Part shown: one piece after another, positions 47,276 to 58,828 of the stretch
How positions within the stretch are numbered: position 1 is the first letter of the stretch
Layout: each line of letters begins with the position of its first letter
NCBI GenBank assembly: GCA_023512835.1
Contig: CM042090.1
Coordinates: 25,583,783-25,647,782 of the forward strand
DNA length: 64,000 nucleotides
DNA from: Taxillus chinensis
Lineage: Eukaryota > Streptophyta > Magnoliopsida > Santalales > Loranthaceae
Direction: 5' to 3'
Notes under the pieces: generated by a model
What the model was told of the DNA's origin: nothing
Database searches by the model: none
The model's input: only the letters and a program-made list of their open reading frames with translations
Position numbers and translations under genes: made by a program

Positions 47276-50200
47276 TCAGATACGCCGAAGGGAGGCCAGC
47301 CTCTTTTCTAGATCCTCAACATCAGATGACTCCGAACTGCAAATGGAGGAGCAAAATTTCAGTTTGTGCCAGAGGATCCATACAAACTACAGAAACCCTA
47401 ATAAAAGGGTTCTCTGGCGAACAACACAAACCTGGCGGCAACATTTTCAGCTTTCTTTGATGCAATGCGGCCTTTTGGAGCTGATGATAACTATAGAAAA
47501 GAGAGAACGAATATGGTCATTCACTTTAGCCCATTAAGATGTCAGATAATCCACATGCTCCACAAAACCTACCTGTGATGCAATATCCACGCCGATCTCA
47601 TCCAGGACCTGGTTGGTGAGCTCCTCCGTTTCCTCTTCAGCCTCATCTTTATCTAACGTCTCATCAATAGACTCTGACATCATCTCCATCTGGATTAAAC
47701 CAAGGAGAGTTTGGTAACAAGCCAAGGAACCATATCTACGACGCTAAATCACTGGTCATTTTACTACCTTTTCCCGCATGCAATGAAGGAAGGAAGCACA
47801 CTCAAATATGACTTTCAATAGAAACCATTTTAGTTTTAAATTTAATCCTTAAACTCAGATATCAACTTATCTTTAGATTGGAGTAATGAATTGAGAACAA
47901 GTAGCATTGAATTTACCGTCATATCCATCTGAGCTGACTGCTTTTGGAATTCCTTGATCACTTTGGCTTGTTTTGCAGGTGCCATTTGCTGGAAAAATAA
48001 GAAAATGTAATTGCAATTTTTCTTGAACATATTAGTTATAGAAGCTCAACTATAATAATATAACAATGTTAGGGCGAACCCTTATATTAGTTCTTGAAGC
48101 TCAAAAATTCACTGGCTTAAACCATCTCAGGCCAATCTCACCCTACAACTTTGATCCATATATATAGCTCACCATCCCATAAAATTGTATTGAGGATATC
48201 AAATTTCTCAAACTATCACATTAAATGTTGCATTGTATTAATTGATTTTTATATTTAATATTTCAAAAAGAACAAATGAATTGCCGCTTATGGAAGTGGC
48301 ACAGAATCAGTAGAAAAAGGTGGGACATGTAGCACTGCATGCATCATCACCCAAAGTGCAAAGATGAGCACAAAAGAACAATCATTGATCCATATGCATA
48401 AATCAAGATCGCTACCATCCCATAAAGTTGTATTGAGGATACCGAATTTCTCAAACTATCATATAAAATGTAGCATTGTATTAATTGCTTTCTTATCTTT
48501 AATATTTCAAAAATAATAAATTAATTACCACTTGTGGAAGTTGCACAGAATCAGTACAAAAACGTGGGTCAGTACAAGATCTTGCATTTCTCTTTTATTA
48601 TTAAAAAATGCAATTTTTGATACCTTAAAGATTTTTAAAACTCTAGCACAAACAAACTCGTCTTTCACTATCAACACTTAATAATGCATACCTTATTCAT
48701 GGCTACCATTGCTTTTGTTGCACCTTTCATCCCAGTAGAGATCGAAGTGTTGGCATACATTGCCTACATTAAGTAAGGAATAAAAATAAGGGAAAGCAAT
48801 AGAAAGAAATATTATAAAATGTATAAAACACCAACCTGGGTATGAGTAGCAACTCCTCTGATTTGGGCACGACTCCCCTGCAAATTGAGTATTTGTTGCC
48901 TTAGCCGAACAAGTTGACGAGCTAAAAGTTTCGTGGCAGCCTGCTAAAAAGCTCAGTTACTGAACACTGGTAGGTAGAAAAGCAGCTCCATTAAGCATAA
49001 AACAGCTGGCCACATAACTACTATGATGAGTGTAGTCAGAGAGAAAGGAAAGAAGATTGGTAGGTTCTTGGCACATGAACAATGCTTCCAAGATCCCTAT
49101 ATTCCACCAGAATTCTTCCCATGGAGTCATATTCTTTCTGGTTTATATATGACCATAGTCAAACAAGAATCAAGAATATAGCAGGTAGGTATTGCATGCC
49201 CCACACAAAAACATGCTTGGGTCCAGTACATAATGGAAGAGAAATAGAAGTTATGGAAAGCCAACCACAAAAGCGCAAAGTTTTTGAATAGCACACAACT
49301 TGCCTCATTGCCAGTTTTAGCTGTTTTCTTTATCTCTGCCACTAATTTCTTCTCCTGAAATTTTCCAAGCAATACACTATGAGAAACGGTCAAATTTGAT
49401 ATAACAAGAAACTGTCCTCAACACAAAAAAGTAAACCTACCTCCAGTTGAAGAGAAGCAATCTCCCGTTCGATGCCTGCAGAGGTTACACAAGCATTCTC
49501 AGTAACAGTAACTTTACTTATAGATCAAATCATGAAACACTACAATTGTTTTTTTGTATTAATTTTCTAACACTCAAATTTCTAATAAAGTTTAAAACCA
49601 ATTTGAGAAATTCTAAGCTCCACGCCATAAATCATAATGCACAGACCCATCCAATGCTATTTTATTTCCTCGCCCTTTAAAGCTCTATTATTTGCAAGTA
49701 GCTAATAGTTTTTGAAATTTTATATAGAAAATCTTCAGAGTTTGAGTAACCAAGGCAAGCCTAATAGGGACAATCACACAACTCTAAGATTGAGTTCAGG
49801 ATGCTTTTATCACTATAATTTCAAGCTCGGAAACAAAAACAGAGACAAAAATAAACAAAAAAAATGTTTCATGGGTTAAGAAATAGTACCTCTAGTTGCA
49901 ACTGACATTTCCCTTTTGCTCTCTCGTAATGCATCTGTCAGGGCAGACAAAAAATTTCTTTTGAGCTCATGATCGGAACTCTAGTCTAGAGTAATTAATA
50001 AACAAAAACATAAGACACGAGAACCCTAGTTTATGATAGCAATGGAAACTCCACATTCATTGGAAGTTCAGGAAAAAAAGAACCAAAACCCTAGTTAGAA
50101 GTTAGGGGAATCCTCTCCTAGATCCGACACAACATGTTGCATTGTACGAGGAAATTTAGGGTGAAAAGAAAACGGAACCCCACATTTCCTCATTGGATCC

Positions 50201-50364
50201 CTCACATCAGCAATGATTCGGGGAGGAATCAAAACCCTAATTTAGGAATAAGGACGCTGTTTCGATCGAAAGAGTACCAAGTAGGTCGAATTATGAGGAG
50301 CTGTGGAATCAGCGCACGGTGATTACTTACCTTTAGGGGTTGTTTTCTTCCTGAAGATGTTCAT
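47276..50364 (-). CDS. VPS2.2: ESCRT-III subunit VPS2.2/CHMP2-type
   Basis: Ten exons inferred by frame and splice sites (minus): 50364-50331, 49934-49890, 49475-49441, 49354-49304, 48940-48836, 48763-48692, 47988-47917, 47689-47573, 47490-47432 and 47336-47276, giving 216 residues, the normal size. The protein begins MNIFRKKTTPKDALRESKRE, continues through the basic Snf7 helices (KKLVAEIKKTAKTGNE, LLARQLVRLRQQ), the segment MAPAKQAKVIKEFQKQSAQM, an acidic stretch, and ends DLEKRLASLRRI, a classical MIT-interacting motif for VPS4. It matches plant VPS2.2/2.3 better than VPS2.1. VPS2 acts late in ESCRT-III on endosomes for vesicle scission and VPS4 recruitment. Exon 4 ends with a GC donor (GAG|GCAAGT); all other introns are GT-AG. 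Confidence 0.93.
48150..48570. repeat. Duplication (~245-bp spacing) in VPS2 intron 6
   Basis: Two copies (about 48150-48326 and 48395-48568) share CATCCCATAAA.TTGTATTGAGG, TTTCTCAAACTATCA and GCACAGAATCAGTA blocks, with numerous substitutions. It lies between VPS2 exons 6 and 7 and does not touch splice sites. Confidence 0.8.
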
Positions 50365-50767
50365 GGCAGTCCGGGCAGAGATGAATCGAGAGAGGCCAGG
50401 ACGGCGGAGGCAACGGGGACAGCGGCGAGGAGTAAACGAGAGAGCGTCTCGTTATGTTCTCTCTGTCTGTCTCTCTCTACCACAAGTGTGAGAAAAGTAT
50501 AGGGAAAGGTCTGTGTGGGCCCCGGGAGCGGATGCACATCCCACAACCTTTGTTTGTTTTGTATCTTTGTTTCATTTTTCTCCAACGGTCGTATTACAAC
50601 TAGCCGTTACATTACGAGGCTTAGGTACTATCAGATCAGTGCTGTGGTATCTTTATATTTTGGATTGATGCGTGATAACATATTAGTATTTGTTGTTATG
50701 TTGCAGCACGCTTTTGAATCATTGCTTGAGTCTCAATCTCGAGTAAACGTCAAGCGAGATTTGAACA

Positions 50768-52098
50768 GGGGCTCGAGTGTATATGCTGCAGACGCTGCTC
50801 AAGCCTCAAGTTCGAGTAGAGTTTAAGTGTCGAACAAGCTTCGAGCAAGCATTGATTATCTCTCCTACAACCAGATTTATGGGTTTTTGGATTTTGTCAA
50901 TTATAATTTCTAACGAAACCTTCAAAGGATTATAATTTTGCGCACAGTGGTCCTATTTAAACTTATTTTTTTATTTATAGGTATTGATGAGACACACAGT
51001 ACCCAAACACTCGCGGGGGTTTGTCGCTCTCAAATTTCTTAAAAACACATTCTTTCACCTTAAAAATCAGATTTTTAGCTATGTTTCTACCTATTCCTAT
51101 CCAGGTGCATTGCTCAAGACCCCTCCCTCCTCTCTCTCTCTCTCTCTCAAATGTGGTGCATTGCGCATTAAGTTTTAAATAATTTTACTGACATAGCAAT
51201 TGCCACATCAGCATGAGACGCACCAGAGACGCAATGCAAGTTGCAAATATCATTTTTCCTTAATTACATTTGGTTTTGTTAAGTAGTGTATGAAATCTGG
51301 GATACAACAAATTCTATAAAATTTGAATATCATGTTATTTTAAAAATAAATGTATCAAATATATATTATTATTTGAATTCTATTTTAAAAAGCAAAATCA
51401 TGTTTCAAATATAAGAAACCAAACATGCCCTAAATGACATAATTCTCTTGAAATTTTTAGCACCTAACTCATTTACCATAATAATAACTCTTCTAGACTT
51501 TTGCTAGAAGAGTTTCTCAAAATACAAGTGCTAGTAGTTAAATGGGATTTTCGTGTCTCTCCATGAGGCATCTAGCTTACTATATACCAGGTTCACTAAA
51601 TTCAACCTTTGATCATATTGGATGGAATACATTTTTAATTGAAATTTCTGTAAAGAAAAATGATATTTGAAGCTGGCGTTGCGTCTCCGGTGCGTTTCTG
51701 GTTGATATGGCAATTGTCATGTCAATAAAATTATTTAAAATTTAATGTGTAATGCACTGCATTTGAGATTGAGGGAGAGATCATGGGAGGGGGAAAGGGG
51801 CCTCAAGCAGTGTATCTGAACAGGATGAAATAAAAACATAACATAAAATCTGAATTTTGAGGCAAAAGATTACGTTTTTTTAAAATTCAAGAGCGAAAAA
51901 CCTCTTTATGGGGTTTGGGCGTTGTAGTTCTCGTCCATACCAACAAATCAAAAAGTGAGCCCAAATAGGACCAACATGCAGATTTGACTGTAAGAGGGAT
52001 GATCGATGTCAGCTCGATGAGTGCTCGATGCCTACTTGAGACTTACTCGAGCAGGTCTCGAGTAGGGTTCAGCGTCTGCAACATATGCGCTTGAGCCC
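50768..52098. mobile_element. Long-terminal-inverted-repeat (foldback-like) element
   Basis: Two arms of about 450-500 bases are inverted relative to each other. The outer ends read GGGCTCGAGTGTATATGCTG on the left and, as complement, GGGCTCAAGCGCATATGTTG on the right, both continuing GCAGACGCTG. The inner parts pair around 51190-51270 and 51640-51720 (GACGCACC.GAGACGCAA). The central spacer (about 51280-51630) has no coding capacity. Length and structure fit a non-autonomous Mutator or foldback element. I found no clear target duplication. Confidence 0.7.
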
Positions 52099-52719
52099 AT
52101 GTAAAACACATAATAAAGAAAAAAGAACACATTGCAAGCATAAAAATTTTCTAAGTTAATACAAATCTAACATTAGTAAACATCCCTACTAATTTGGATA
52201 TTTTTTTTTATCTTCGTGATGTTTTCTTGCGACACTCAATAGGTAGGACAAAAAGGCAGGGAATCCCTTGGCAATAATGACTTGCCGTCTTGTTCAATGC
52301 CTTGTTCTCCTTTGCTAAGTGAATGACAAAAAGAACTCAAGTAGGAAAAAACTAAGGGAAAATTAAATTTATTAAATAACATTTATATGAAAATACTAAA
52401 ATTCGAATGGATCGTGATGCAGGGGCGAATAAAATTAAGACAAAAATGAAGTGAGCCAACGTAAATATTAGATTAAATATTTTTAAAAAAATATCTTTGT
52501 AAATTCAGGAATCGTGATGTCCCCTTATTTTTTTCCTAAATATCTAATTATACGTCTAAATTTCTTGCATTTTTAACAAACAAGAAAGCAAAAGTTAAAT
52601 CTAAATGAAGAAAAAAAAACCATAATCTAGTAGGGGCCTACTTGGCAGACATACCATACCAAGCATATTCTAATAAGTTATTAATTAATGTTAATGTTTA
52701 TTTATATTTTAAAATACTG

Positions 52720-53206
52720 AAATGCGTGGGTTCGTGGTCTTCCTCTCTCCTGCCGGAATCCGGCAATCCATCGCTACACGTAGCCTGCTCATTTCAACGC
52801 CGATCTCCACGCCAGCATCATGACCTTGATTGGAAGCCCCATCGCTCAAACTCGAGCTCCGATCCAGAATCGAAAGCCCTCGATCTTCCGCTCACTTCGC
52901 GCCATCTCCTCTAACCTGATCCACGCTATTCGTCTTCGATCGAGTCATGCACCCCCACTGCCTCCGATCCATATCGCACACCTCATCAAACCGCGCGACC
53001 TCCACCGCCCTGCAGGGCATGGCCACACACTAAAGATCGATCTTTGCCAGCTTCTGTCGGTGTCAATCGCGGTGTGCCGATATCTGTGCTCTCCGGCCAC
53101 CCTCTCGCTCCATCTCTGCCGGCGGGAGCCGGTGCTGCGGGTGGGAAATGGGGAGAGGAGAGAGCGCAGATCCCCTGCATTTGTCTTGCAATTAACGGAC
53201 AAGTGA
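52720..53206 (+). other. GC-rich segment with unsupported ORFs
   Basis: An isolated GC-rich island with overlapping ORFs on both strands (for example 52820-53206, 128 residues, +). The predicted peptides are Arg/Ser/Pro/His-rich, with no domain I recognise and no conserved feel. It could be a captured gene fragment or a species-specific gene; I favour the former. Confidence 0.3.
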
Positions 53207-53209
53207 AAT

Positions 53210-53947
53210 AAGCCCAAACAGAGTGTGCATGGTTGTAGTATTCAAACTGCTCCAACTAATTTTTTGGATCCAACGAGAGGCAGCGTACGTAGGGAGATCA
53301 AGTCGATCCTGTTCGATGTTTTGCGAGGGGGAATGCTGATTCACCACGTACAGATCAAGGTCAACCAACTTGTCGGAGGGCTCTAAAAATTAAAGCACAA
53401 AATCTCACACCCGGGATTTGACCAACCGACCATCAAATGTAACCCGGCCTGACTTTAAATTCTTGTCGGGGGGATCATGGTATTGGCTCATGGCTTACGT
53501 GTGCTTATCCACACGTGAAATTATATATAGCAACTCTGTTACTATAATTTGTTAAGCTGGACGGTATAAAAAAGTGTGTTGGCTGTTAATGGAATGGCAA
53601 TTAAAAAGTTGAGTAATGCTATATGTAATCTTTGGGTAACTGACATGTATCGATATCATGGTAAAGACCCCATGTGCAAGCATGCGCGCCACACTCATCA
53701 CCTCAATATATATAATTAACATATATATAGTTTGCTACTTAATTTTCTATATTCTGGATCAATCATTGATAGCATGCAGGACATACCAAAATTCCATCCC
53801 AATTCTACGATCAATTGGTATTGTAAATTATTTGTACCCTTAATTTGTTAAGCCTTAATCTAACATTTACTATACAGCATTGATGAACAAATTAATATTG
53901 CAAATGCTGGGAGACAAATTTTTATCAGAAAATAAAGAAATTGTGTA

Positions 53948-53948
<1 letters not shown>
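53210..53948. other. Intergenic region
   Basis: I see no coding feature; the ORF at 53658-53843 lies in AT-rich sequence and has no recognisable domain. Confidence 0.5.

Positions 53949-54000
<52 letters not shown>
53949..54000. repeat. (TA)n microsatellite
   Basis: About 52 bases of uninterrupted TA. Confidence 0.95.
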
Positions 54001-54002
<2 letters not shown>

Positions 54003-54467
54003 ATGATGCATGGTATTGGCTTGGCGCAAAGATTTTCACATAAGGATTAAGCCAACCGTTGTACATGTGCATAAGGATTATCATCCATAACTTCTTAATG
54101 AAAAAAAGAAAGAAAACGTAACTAAATGCGGTGGGAATCGATACGGGCGGGCGCCCGTGGTCAATGAGAATGAAAATTAAAGACTCTCAGATAGAAATAT
54201 AAGTGAAGGAAAAGAAGAATAAGATCTACAACATGGGGTAGCTAGGTGGATACCAATTTACCCATGCATAGCAAAACGACACGGATAAAAAGAAAATGAA
54301 ACAATAAAAAGACACACCGACCAGATACAATGCACGTACGTACGTACGTGTGAACTAATTTATCGTACGCGCGATCGTGTCCGTGCACGTCCATCTCCGA
54401 GGTAGCAGGCTAGCAAAAAGCTTGAAGTCTCGTATGTCCCCATCATCAATCACTCATCCTTCACAAC

Positions 54468-55310
54468 TCAGGCGGGTCGATCTGGGCCGTCCATCGTCAC
54501 TCCCTCCTTCTGGTCCTCCGGATCCGGGGTGGCGGCTTCGACGAGGCTTAAAAGGTTGGGCTCGGACGGGCTCAATCCCAACCTCCCCTTCATCCCCAAC
54601 CTGCGCAGCACTCCCATGCCCTCCGGCCTCACGCATTCCTTCATCCCATTCCACCCCTTCAACGCCGCCGCCTCATCAGGCGCCCCCAACGACGTCGGCG
54701 ATGACGCCCACGAGTCGCCTCCGTCGGACGAGTCGCCACCGATGGAGATGTTGTCCAGCGACTGCACCCTGGACAGCGAGCACTGCTCGCTCCTAGCCCG
54801 CCGAGGCGGCCGCCTGAAGCTCTCCCCCATCAGGTCGCGGTACCCGATCGCCGACGAAGTGCCGGCAGTTAGGGAGCCGAACTCGGACCCAGGAACCACC
54901 ATCGCTGCCACGTTGAGCACACCGTGGCAGCGCCCAGAGCGGCGTCGGATCTGGAGAGCCGTGAACGCCGGCCCACCGCTGCCTCCTCTCCCACCGCCTC
55001 CGGGTGCGACGGCCGGGAGGATGTTGCTGACGAGGATGCGGACGGTGCCGACGGGGATGTCCTTGAGGAAGCCCAGCGAGTATATGGCGACGTTGACGGC
55101 GGAGGTTTCGCAGGCGAGGAAGTCTGGGGTGACCCGGAAGATGAACTTGTCGTTCCAGGTGGGGTTTCCGCCGCCGATCCGGTCTACCCGGGTCCGGAGC
55201 TTCGTGTCCTGGTCGACCCAGGCTATCGCGTAGGTTTGCATCTCACGGCCCGTGACGGGCTTCAGGCCCTGCGCCGAGATCAAGTTGATCTCCAGGAGAT
55301 GCGTTTCCAT
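54468..55310 (-). CDS. C2-domain protein (SRC2-like)
   Basis: Single exon, 280 residues, from the first in-frame ATG at 55310; the open frame upstream has no ATG and is probably 5' UTR. Residues 1-100 form a C2 domain: METHLLEINLISAQGLKPV, then TYAIAWVDQDTKLRTRVD, GGGNPTWNDKFIF and VAIYSLGFLKDIPVGTVRI. The rest is low-complexity, with a glycine-rich hinge, RDLMGESFRRPPRRARSEQ and acidic-Ser stretches. This layout matches plant small C2 proteins related to SRC2, which bind membranes, often Ca2+-dependently, in stress signalling. Not all Asp ligands of a canonical Ca2+ site are evident, so Ca2+ dependence is uncertain. Third codon positions are strongly GC-rich, as in eIF1A. Confidence 0.85.
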   Translation of the reverse strand: METHLLEINLISAQGLKPVTGREMQTYAIAWVDQDTKLRTRVDRIGGGNPTWNDKFIFRVTPDFLACETSAVNVAIYSLGFLKDIPVGTVRILVSNILPAVAPGGGGRGGSGGPAFTALQIRRRSGRCHGVLNVAAMVVPGSEFGSLTAGTSSAIGYRDLMGESFRRPPRRARSEQCSLSRVQSLDNISIGGDSSDGGDSWASSPTSLGAPDEAAALKGWNGMKECVRPEGMGVLRRLGMKGRLGLSPSEPNLLSLVEAATPDPEDQKEGVTMDGPDRPA

Positions 55311-55576
55311 GCGATTCGAGACTGCGTTTGTGGTTGCGATGATTATCAAGGATCGGTGCACCGACCCGGGTTCTGGATTCCGGCCGGTTCCAGTTAAGAA
55401 CCAGGAATCGGAAACCGCGCGCACCTATACGTAGGGACTGCGATTAAGTTCGAGAATTGGGAATGTGAAATCACGGTCGGAGTTAAATGAGCTATCGAAA
55501 AGTGCTGGCTGTAATCGTGGCCGCTGTTAATTTTTTCGGCAGAGGAGGAGCATGCACGTTTGACACGGTACCAGAA

Positions 55577-55586
55577 TTTTATAGGG
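55577..55586 (-). promoter_or_regulatory. Possible TATA box of the C2 gene
   Basis: The minus strand reads CTATAAAATT about 265 bases before the C2 start codon. This would give a 5' UTR of roughly 230 bases. Weak evidence from position and motif only. Confidence 0.35.
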
Positions 55587-55589
55587 TAA

Positions 55590-58490
55590 ATAAAAGTCAA
55601 GCGGTTAAAAAATGAGGACTCACAGAGACCGCGGCCTTTTTTTAGGGGAGGGAACCAATAACCATACGAGAATGACATGCCTCCTATATTAAGCATTAAT
55701 AACGACCCAAGGCCATGATGGGGAAGGGGAACGCTTAGTATACATGACCCAAAAAGATGTATGAGGACTTTTCAAAAAAAAAAAAAAACCCCACCTTTTT
55801 AAAACTTTAATTCCCGGCCGCAGTGGACATCACACTCTTGTTGTTCATCTCCTATACTGTATTTTTCAAACTTTGGTAATATTAAGTTGATCCTCATTTA
55901 TGTACGAACGAAGCTTAGTAGTTAGTATACACACCCAAAAAGATGTATGAGACTTTTCTCTTTGAGTAGCTATAGTTGCAATCATGGCTCACGTGCGTCA
56001 CAAGCTATTCCTATATATCTATTCATTTTTCAGAAAAAAAAAAAGGGAAACAAAAAGGGATAGAGAACGATGCCTGTCAGTACCATTAACCTAGCTAACC
56101 TAAGATAACATTTGGTTGTTTAATGCGGAAAATGAATTCGCCCGCTAGTTTGGTCTATTGGGTTTAATTTAAGTTTCATAAATTATAATTGGTGCTTTAT
56201 TCGCATAAACGACATACACAATGGCCTATTATCCTAACTTAATAGGGATGTTAATTTATTTGTCAAAGACGTTAATTTACATATGGAATACTACTTCTTC
56301 TTCTTTTTACTTTTATGCCTATACATTTGTTATAACTAAAGTTTTTTTTAGTTTTTATTTATTTTCTTTCTTTTATTCATCTAATTATCCCATAATAGTG
56401 AATAATTACGTTATATAATATTAATATGAAAAAAATATTATTATAATTATTAGTCCTAATAGTATCAAAAAGTGTTTCGAACATTTTCGACTCAACTTAA
56501 CTAAAACTATATTTAACTAATTATTATTAGTTACAATAAATTAATTATAACATTAATTAAAATAACTAATAATTTTAAGTAAATTTATTTAAAATTATAA
56601 TTTTAGCTAATAAACCACTCGCCCCTCCCTCCATCGCCGCCCACCCCTCCTCCAAGGCCGTCTCCTCCCCTGCCGCGCCTTCTCGTCTCCTTCCCGTCGC
56701 CGGATCTACCCTCCGTTGCCCCCATCCCCCGCAAGGCGAACAGAGCCTCAAACAAACACACCAGTCGTGAATCTGCCCTCCGTCTCCCATCATCTCCTCC
56801 CTCGCCACCCCTTTCCGTCGCCGGATCTGTCCCCTGTTGCCCCCATCCCCCCTCAAGGCCGTAAGACGTCGCCAGAGTTACCTCGCCCGTCGCCACATAC
56901 CCCCAAGACTCGGTCCGCCATGAATCGAAGAGGAGGGTCACCTTCTTGCCCCAATAGATGGTCATGTGCATCATTGTCGATCTGATTCAAAGGTGCGACC
57001 GAGACCCATATGGAGATAACAAACAGATAAGCACAGCGGCTGAGGAATAGAGAAAGATGGTTTAGCTTTTACAGGATTATTTGAAAAATAAAATAAAATT
57101 ATGAAATAAATAGTTAAATGTATAGCTAAAATTATTTTAGTTTAGCTATTTATTGTTTTAGCTAATGAAATATTACTGCAGATGTTCTAAGTATATCAAA
57201 ATTATATGCAGTTCAATCACAGTTATTTATCCAGTCTTAAAAACTAATGTAATTGAACTTGTGATGACATGTTCCTAAGTAGTACGAAGTGTTATCCAAA
57301 AATTAGCTTTGGAAGTACTTTATAAAAAAGTTAGATTTTTTGGGTTGACTTTTAATGGAGCCATGAAAGGGTTTAATAAACATTAACATGATAATCTCAT
57401 CCATATAAACATTTTGTTATAATTAAGTTTGTTTAAAGATTTAAAACAAGTAAGAAAGTAACAAAAGGTTTTTGCTTCAAATCTCGCCGAAAAATCCAAC
57501 CCAATCACCTTATCTTTAGTTTCTCCATCGTCCTCTTAGTTTAGAGGTGAGAATTACCTCTATACCTTTTTTTAGGCCTTTTTGTGTTTGATGTTGGATC
57601 TCAACTAACTAAATTTAATTATGCCAAACCAACATAATCAATTTACTCTTTAGATATATAATTTGTCATTGAAACACTCACTAAAAAAACAAACAAAAAA
57701 CCAAGTAAAAAATGTCGAAGTGTTAAAGATCAAAACAAAACCAAATTGATTGGAGCAAAAATAAAGTAAAAAGTTATTATTGAAGTTTATAGTGGAATTA
57801 CAAACTTGACAAACTTGGTGAAGTTAGAAACTCGAATCCATGTCTTTAAGATGAAAGACTTCTCCAATGATTATATACCACTTCAATGATCAGATGTTCA
57901 ACCTAACCCTTGGAAAAGCCAAGTTGATTATTTGATTGCTTATCCAATGAAGGCTCCAGTAAATCAATAATCAAATAAGACTTCGAGGATGTTAAACTGA
58001 TTGGAATGCCATACAAATTATCAAAACTCTAGCTTATTCGATGAAATACTTAGACAAACTGACAATTAGATGAAAACTTCGGATAGGCTTCATTGCTGAA
58101 AGTGTTATCTCCTTTGAATATTTTGAATAAATATTTTATTTTATTTTTCAAAATAAATTCCACTTTTATTTGATTCCAAATAATATTTTAAACATAAAAA
58201 ATCTAAACAAAAATCCACACACACGCACAATAATATTTTCAACATACAAAATGACTTTATGGTTTATATGATAATTTCGTGTTTTAAACATAATTTAATT
58301 TTGAATCTAAAAATTAATCGAAATCGACTTGAGCATATATAACTCGGTGTAATTATAAATGAACTCAGTATAATGTAATCCATTATAAATTTATAATGAC
58401 ATGAAATAACAAAATGTCAGAAAACAACGCTAAGTTTATTTTATGAATTTACGTAAATATATTCTTTGGTTCGATCGAAGATCATCACTG
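55590..58490. other. Intergenic region with a GC-rich island
   Basis: Mostly AT-rich. From 56605 to 57010 there is an abrupt GC-rich block with an internal imperfect repeat (CGTCGCCGGATCT and GTTGCCCCCATCCCCC occur at about 56695-56735 and 56816-56855). AT-rich DNA flanks it, ending near 57190 in TAGCTAA...TATTACTGCAGATGTTCT, similar to a common plant MITE terminus. ORFs here are repetitive Gly/Arg or Pro/Ser and not supported. A 3.5-kb tract beyond has no recognisable gene. Confidence 0.5.
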
Positions 58491-58562
58491 GCGTCCGTAG
58501 TCCAACGGTTAGGATAATTGCCTTCCAAGCAATAGACCCGGGTTCGACTCCCGGCGGACGCA
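58491..58562 (+). tRNA. trnG-UCC: tRNA-Gly (anticodon UCC)
   Basis: 72 bases folding as a standard cloverleaf. The acceptor stem GCGTCCG pairs with CGGACGC, the D arm is GTCC/GGAT, the anticodon stem ATTGC/GCAAT holds the loop CTTCCAA with anticodon TCC, and the T arm is CGGGT-TCGACTC-CCGGC (close to TTCGA consensus). The discriminator base is A. No intron and no encoded CCA. Internal A box (TAGTCCAACGG) and B box (GGTTCGACTCC) are present. It decodes GGA and matches the plant nuclear type, not the chloroplast one. Confidence 0.96.
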
Positions 58563-58567
58563 ATGCG

Positions 58568-58571
58568 TTTT
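58568..58571 (+). terminator. Pol III terminator of the tRNA gene
   Basis: The first run of four T begins six bases after the tRNA, followed by a second T5 run (58575-58579) that can serve as backup. Confidence 0.75.
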
Positions 58572-58828
58572 AGCTTTTTAATAGCTATTTTTCAGTTTCT
58601 GTTTCGAACTTTTTCTCCGGACTCACAAACCATTAAACCCATGATAGTAATTGTCTTCCGTTATTCATTCGTTTGTGTCTCATCTTTACATAACGATGAT
58701 GATATTTGGTTATTCTTCTTCTTCCATCTTCTTTTTTCCTAATATGGGAGGTAACAACATAGCAGCTAAACCAGGGCAATGGCCATTGGTGCAAAAAAAA
58801 AAAAAGGCTCATCAGATGCTCCAGCTTC

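Noticed and set aside
52642..53255. Possible GC-rich gene at 52.7-53.2 kb
   Set aside because: ORFs exist on both strands with equally implausible composition; no splice-linked exon or domain was seen. Kept only as a low-confidence segment.
54529..55397. Long + strand ORFs opposite the C2 gene
   Set aside because: The C2 domain reads on the minus strand; the + ORFs arise from GC-rich third positions and have no recognisable domain.
55424..55424. Upstream extension of the C2 gene to 55424
   Set aside because: No ATG in that extension; the C2 fold begins right after the ATG at 55310.
56575..56985. Overlapping Gly/Arg and Pro/Ser ORFs
   Set aside because: Low-complexity translations of a repetitive GC-rich block on both strands; no start context or homology signal.
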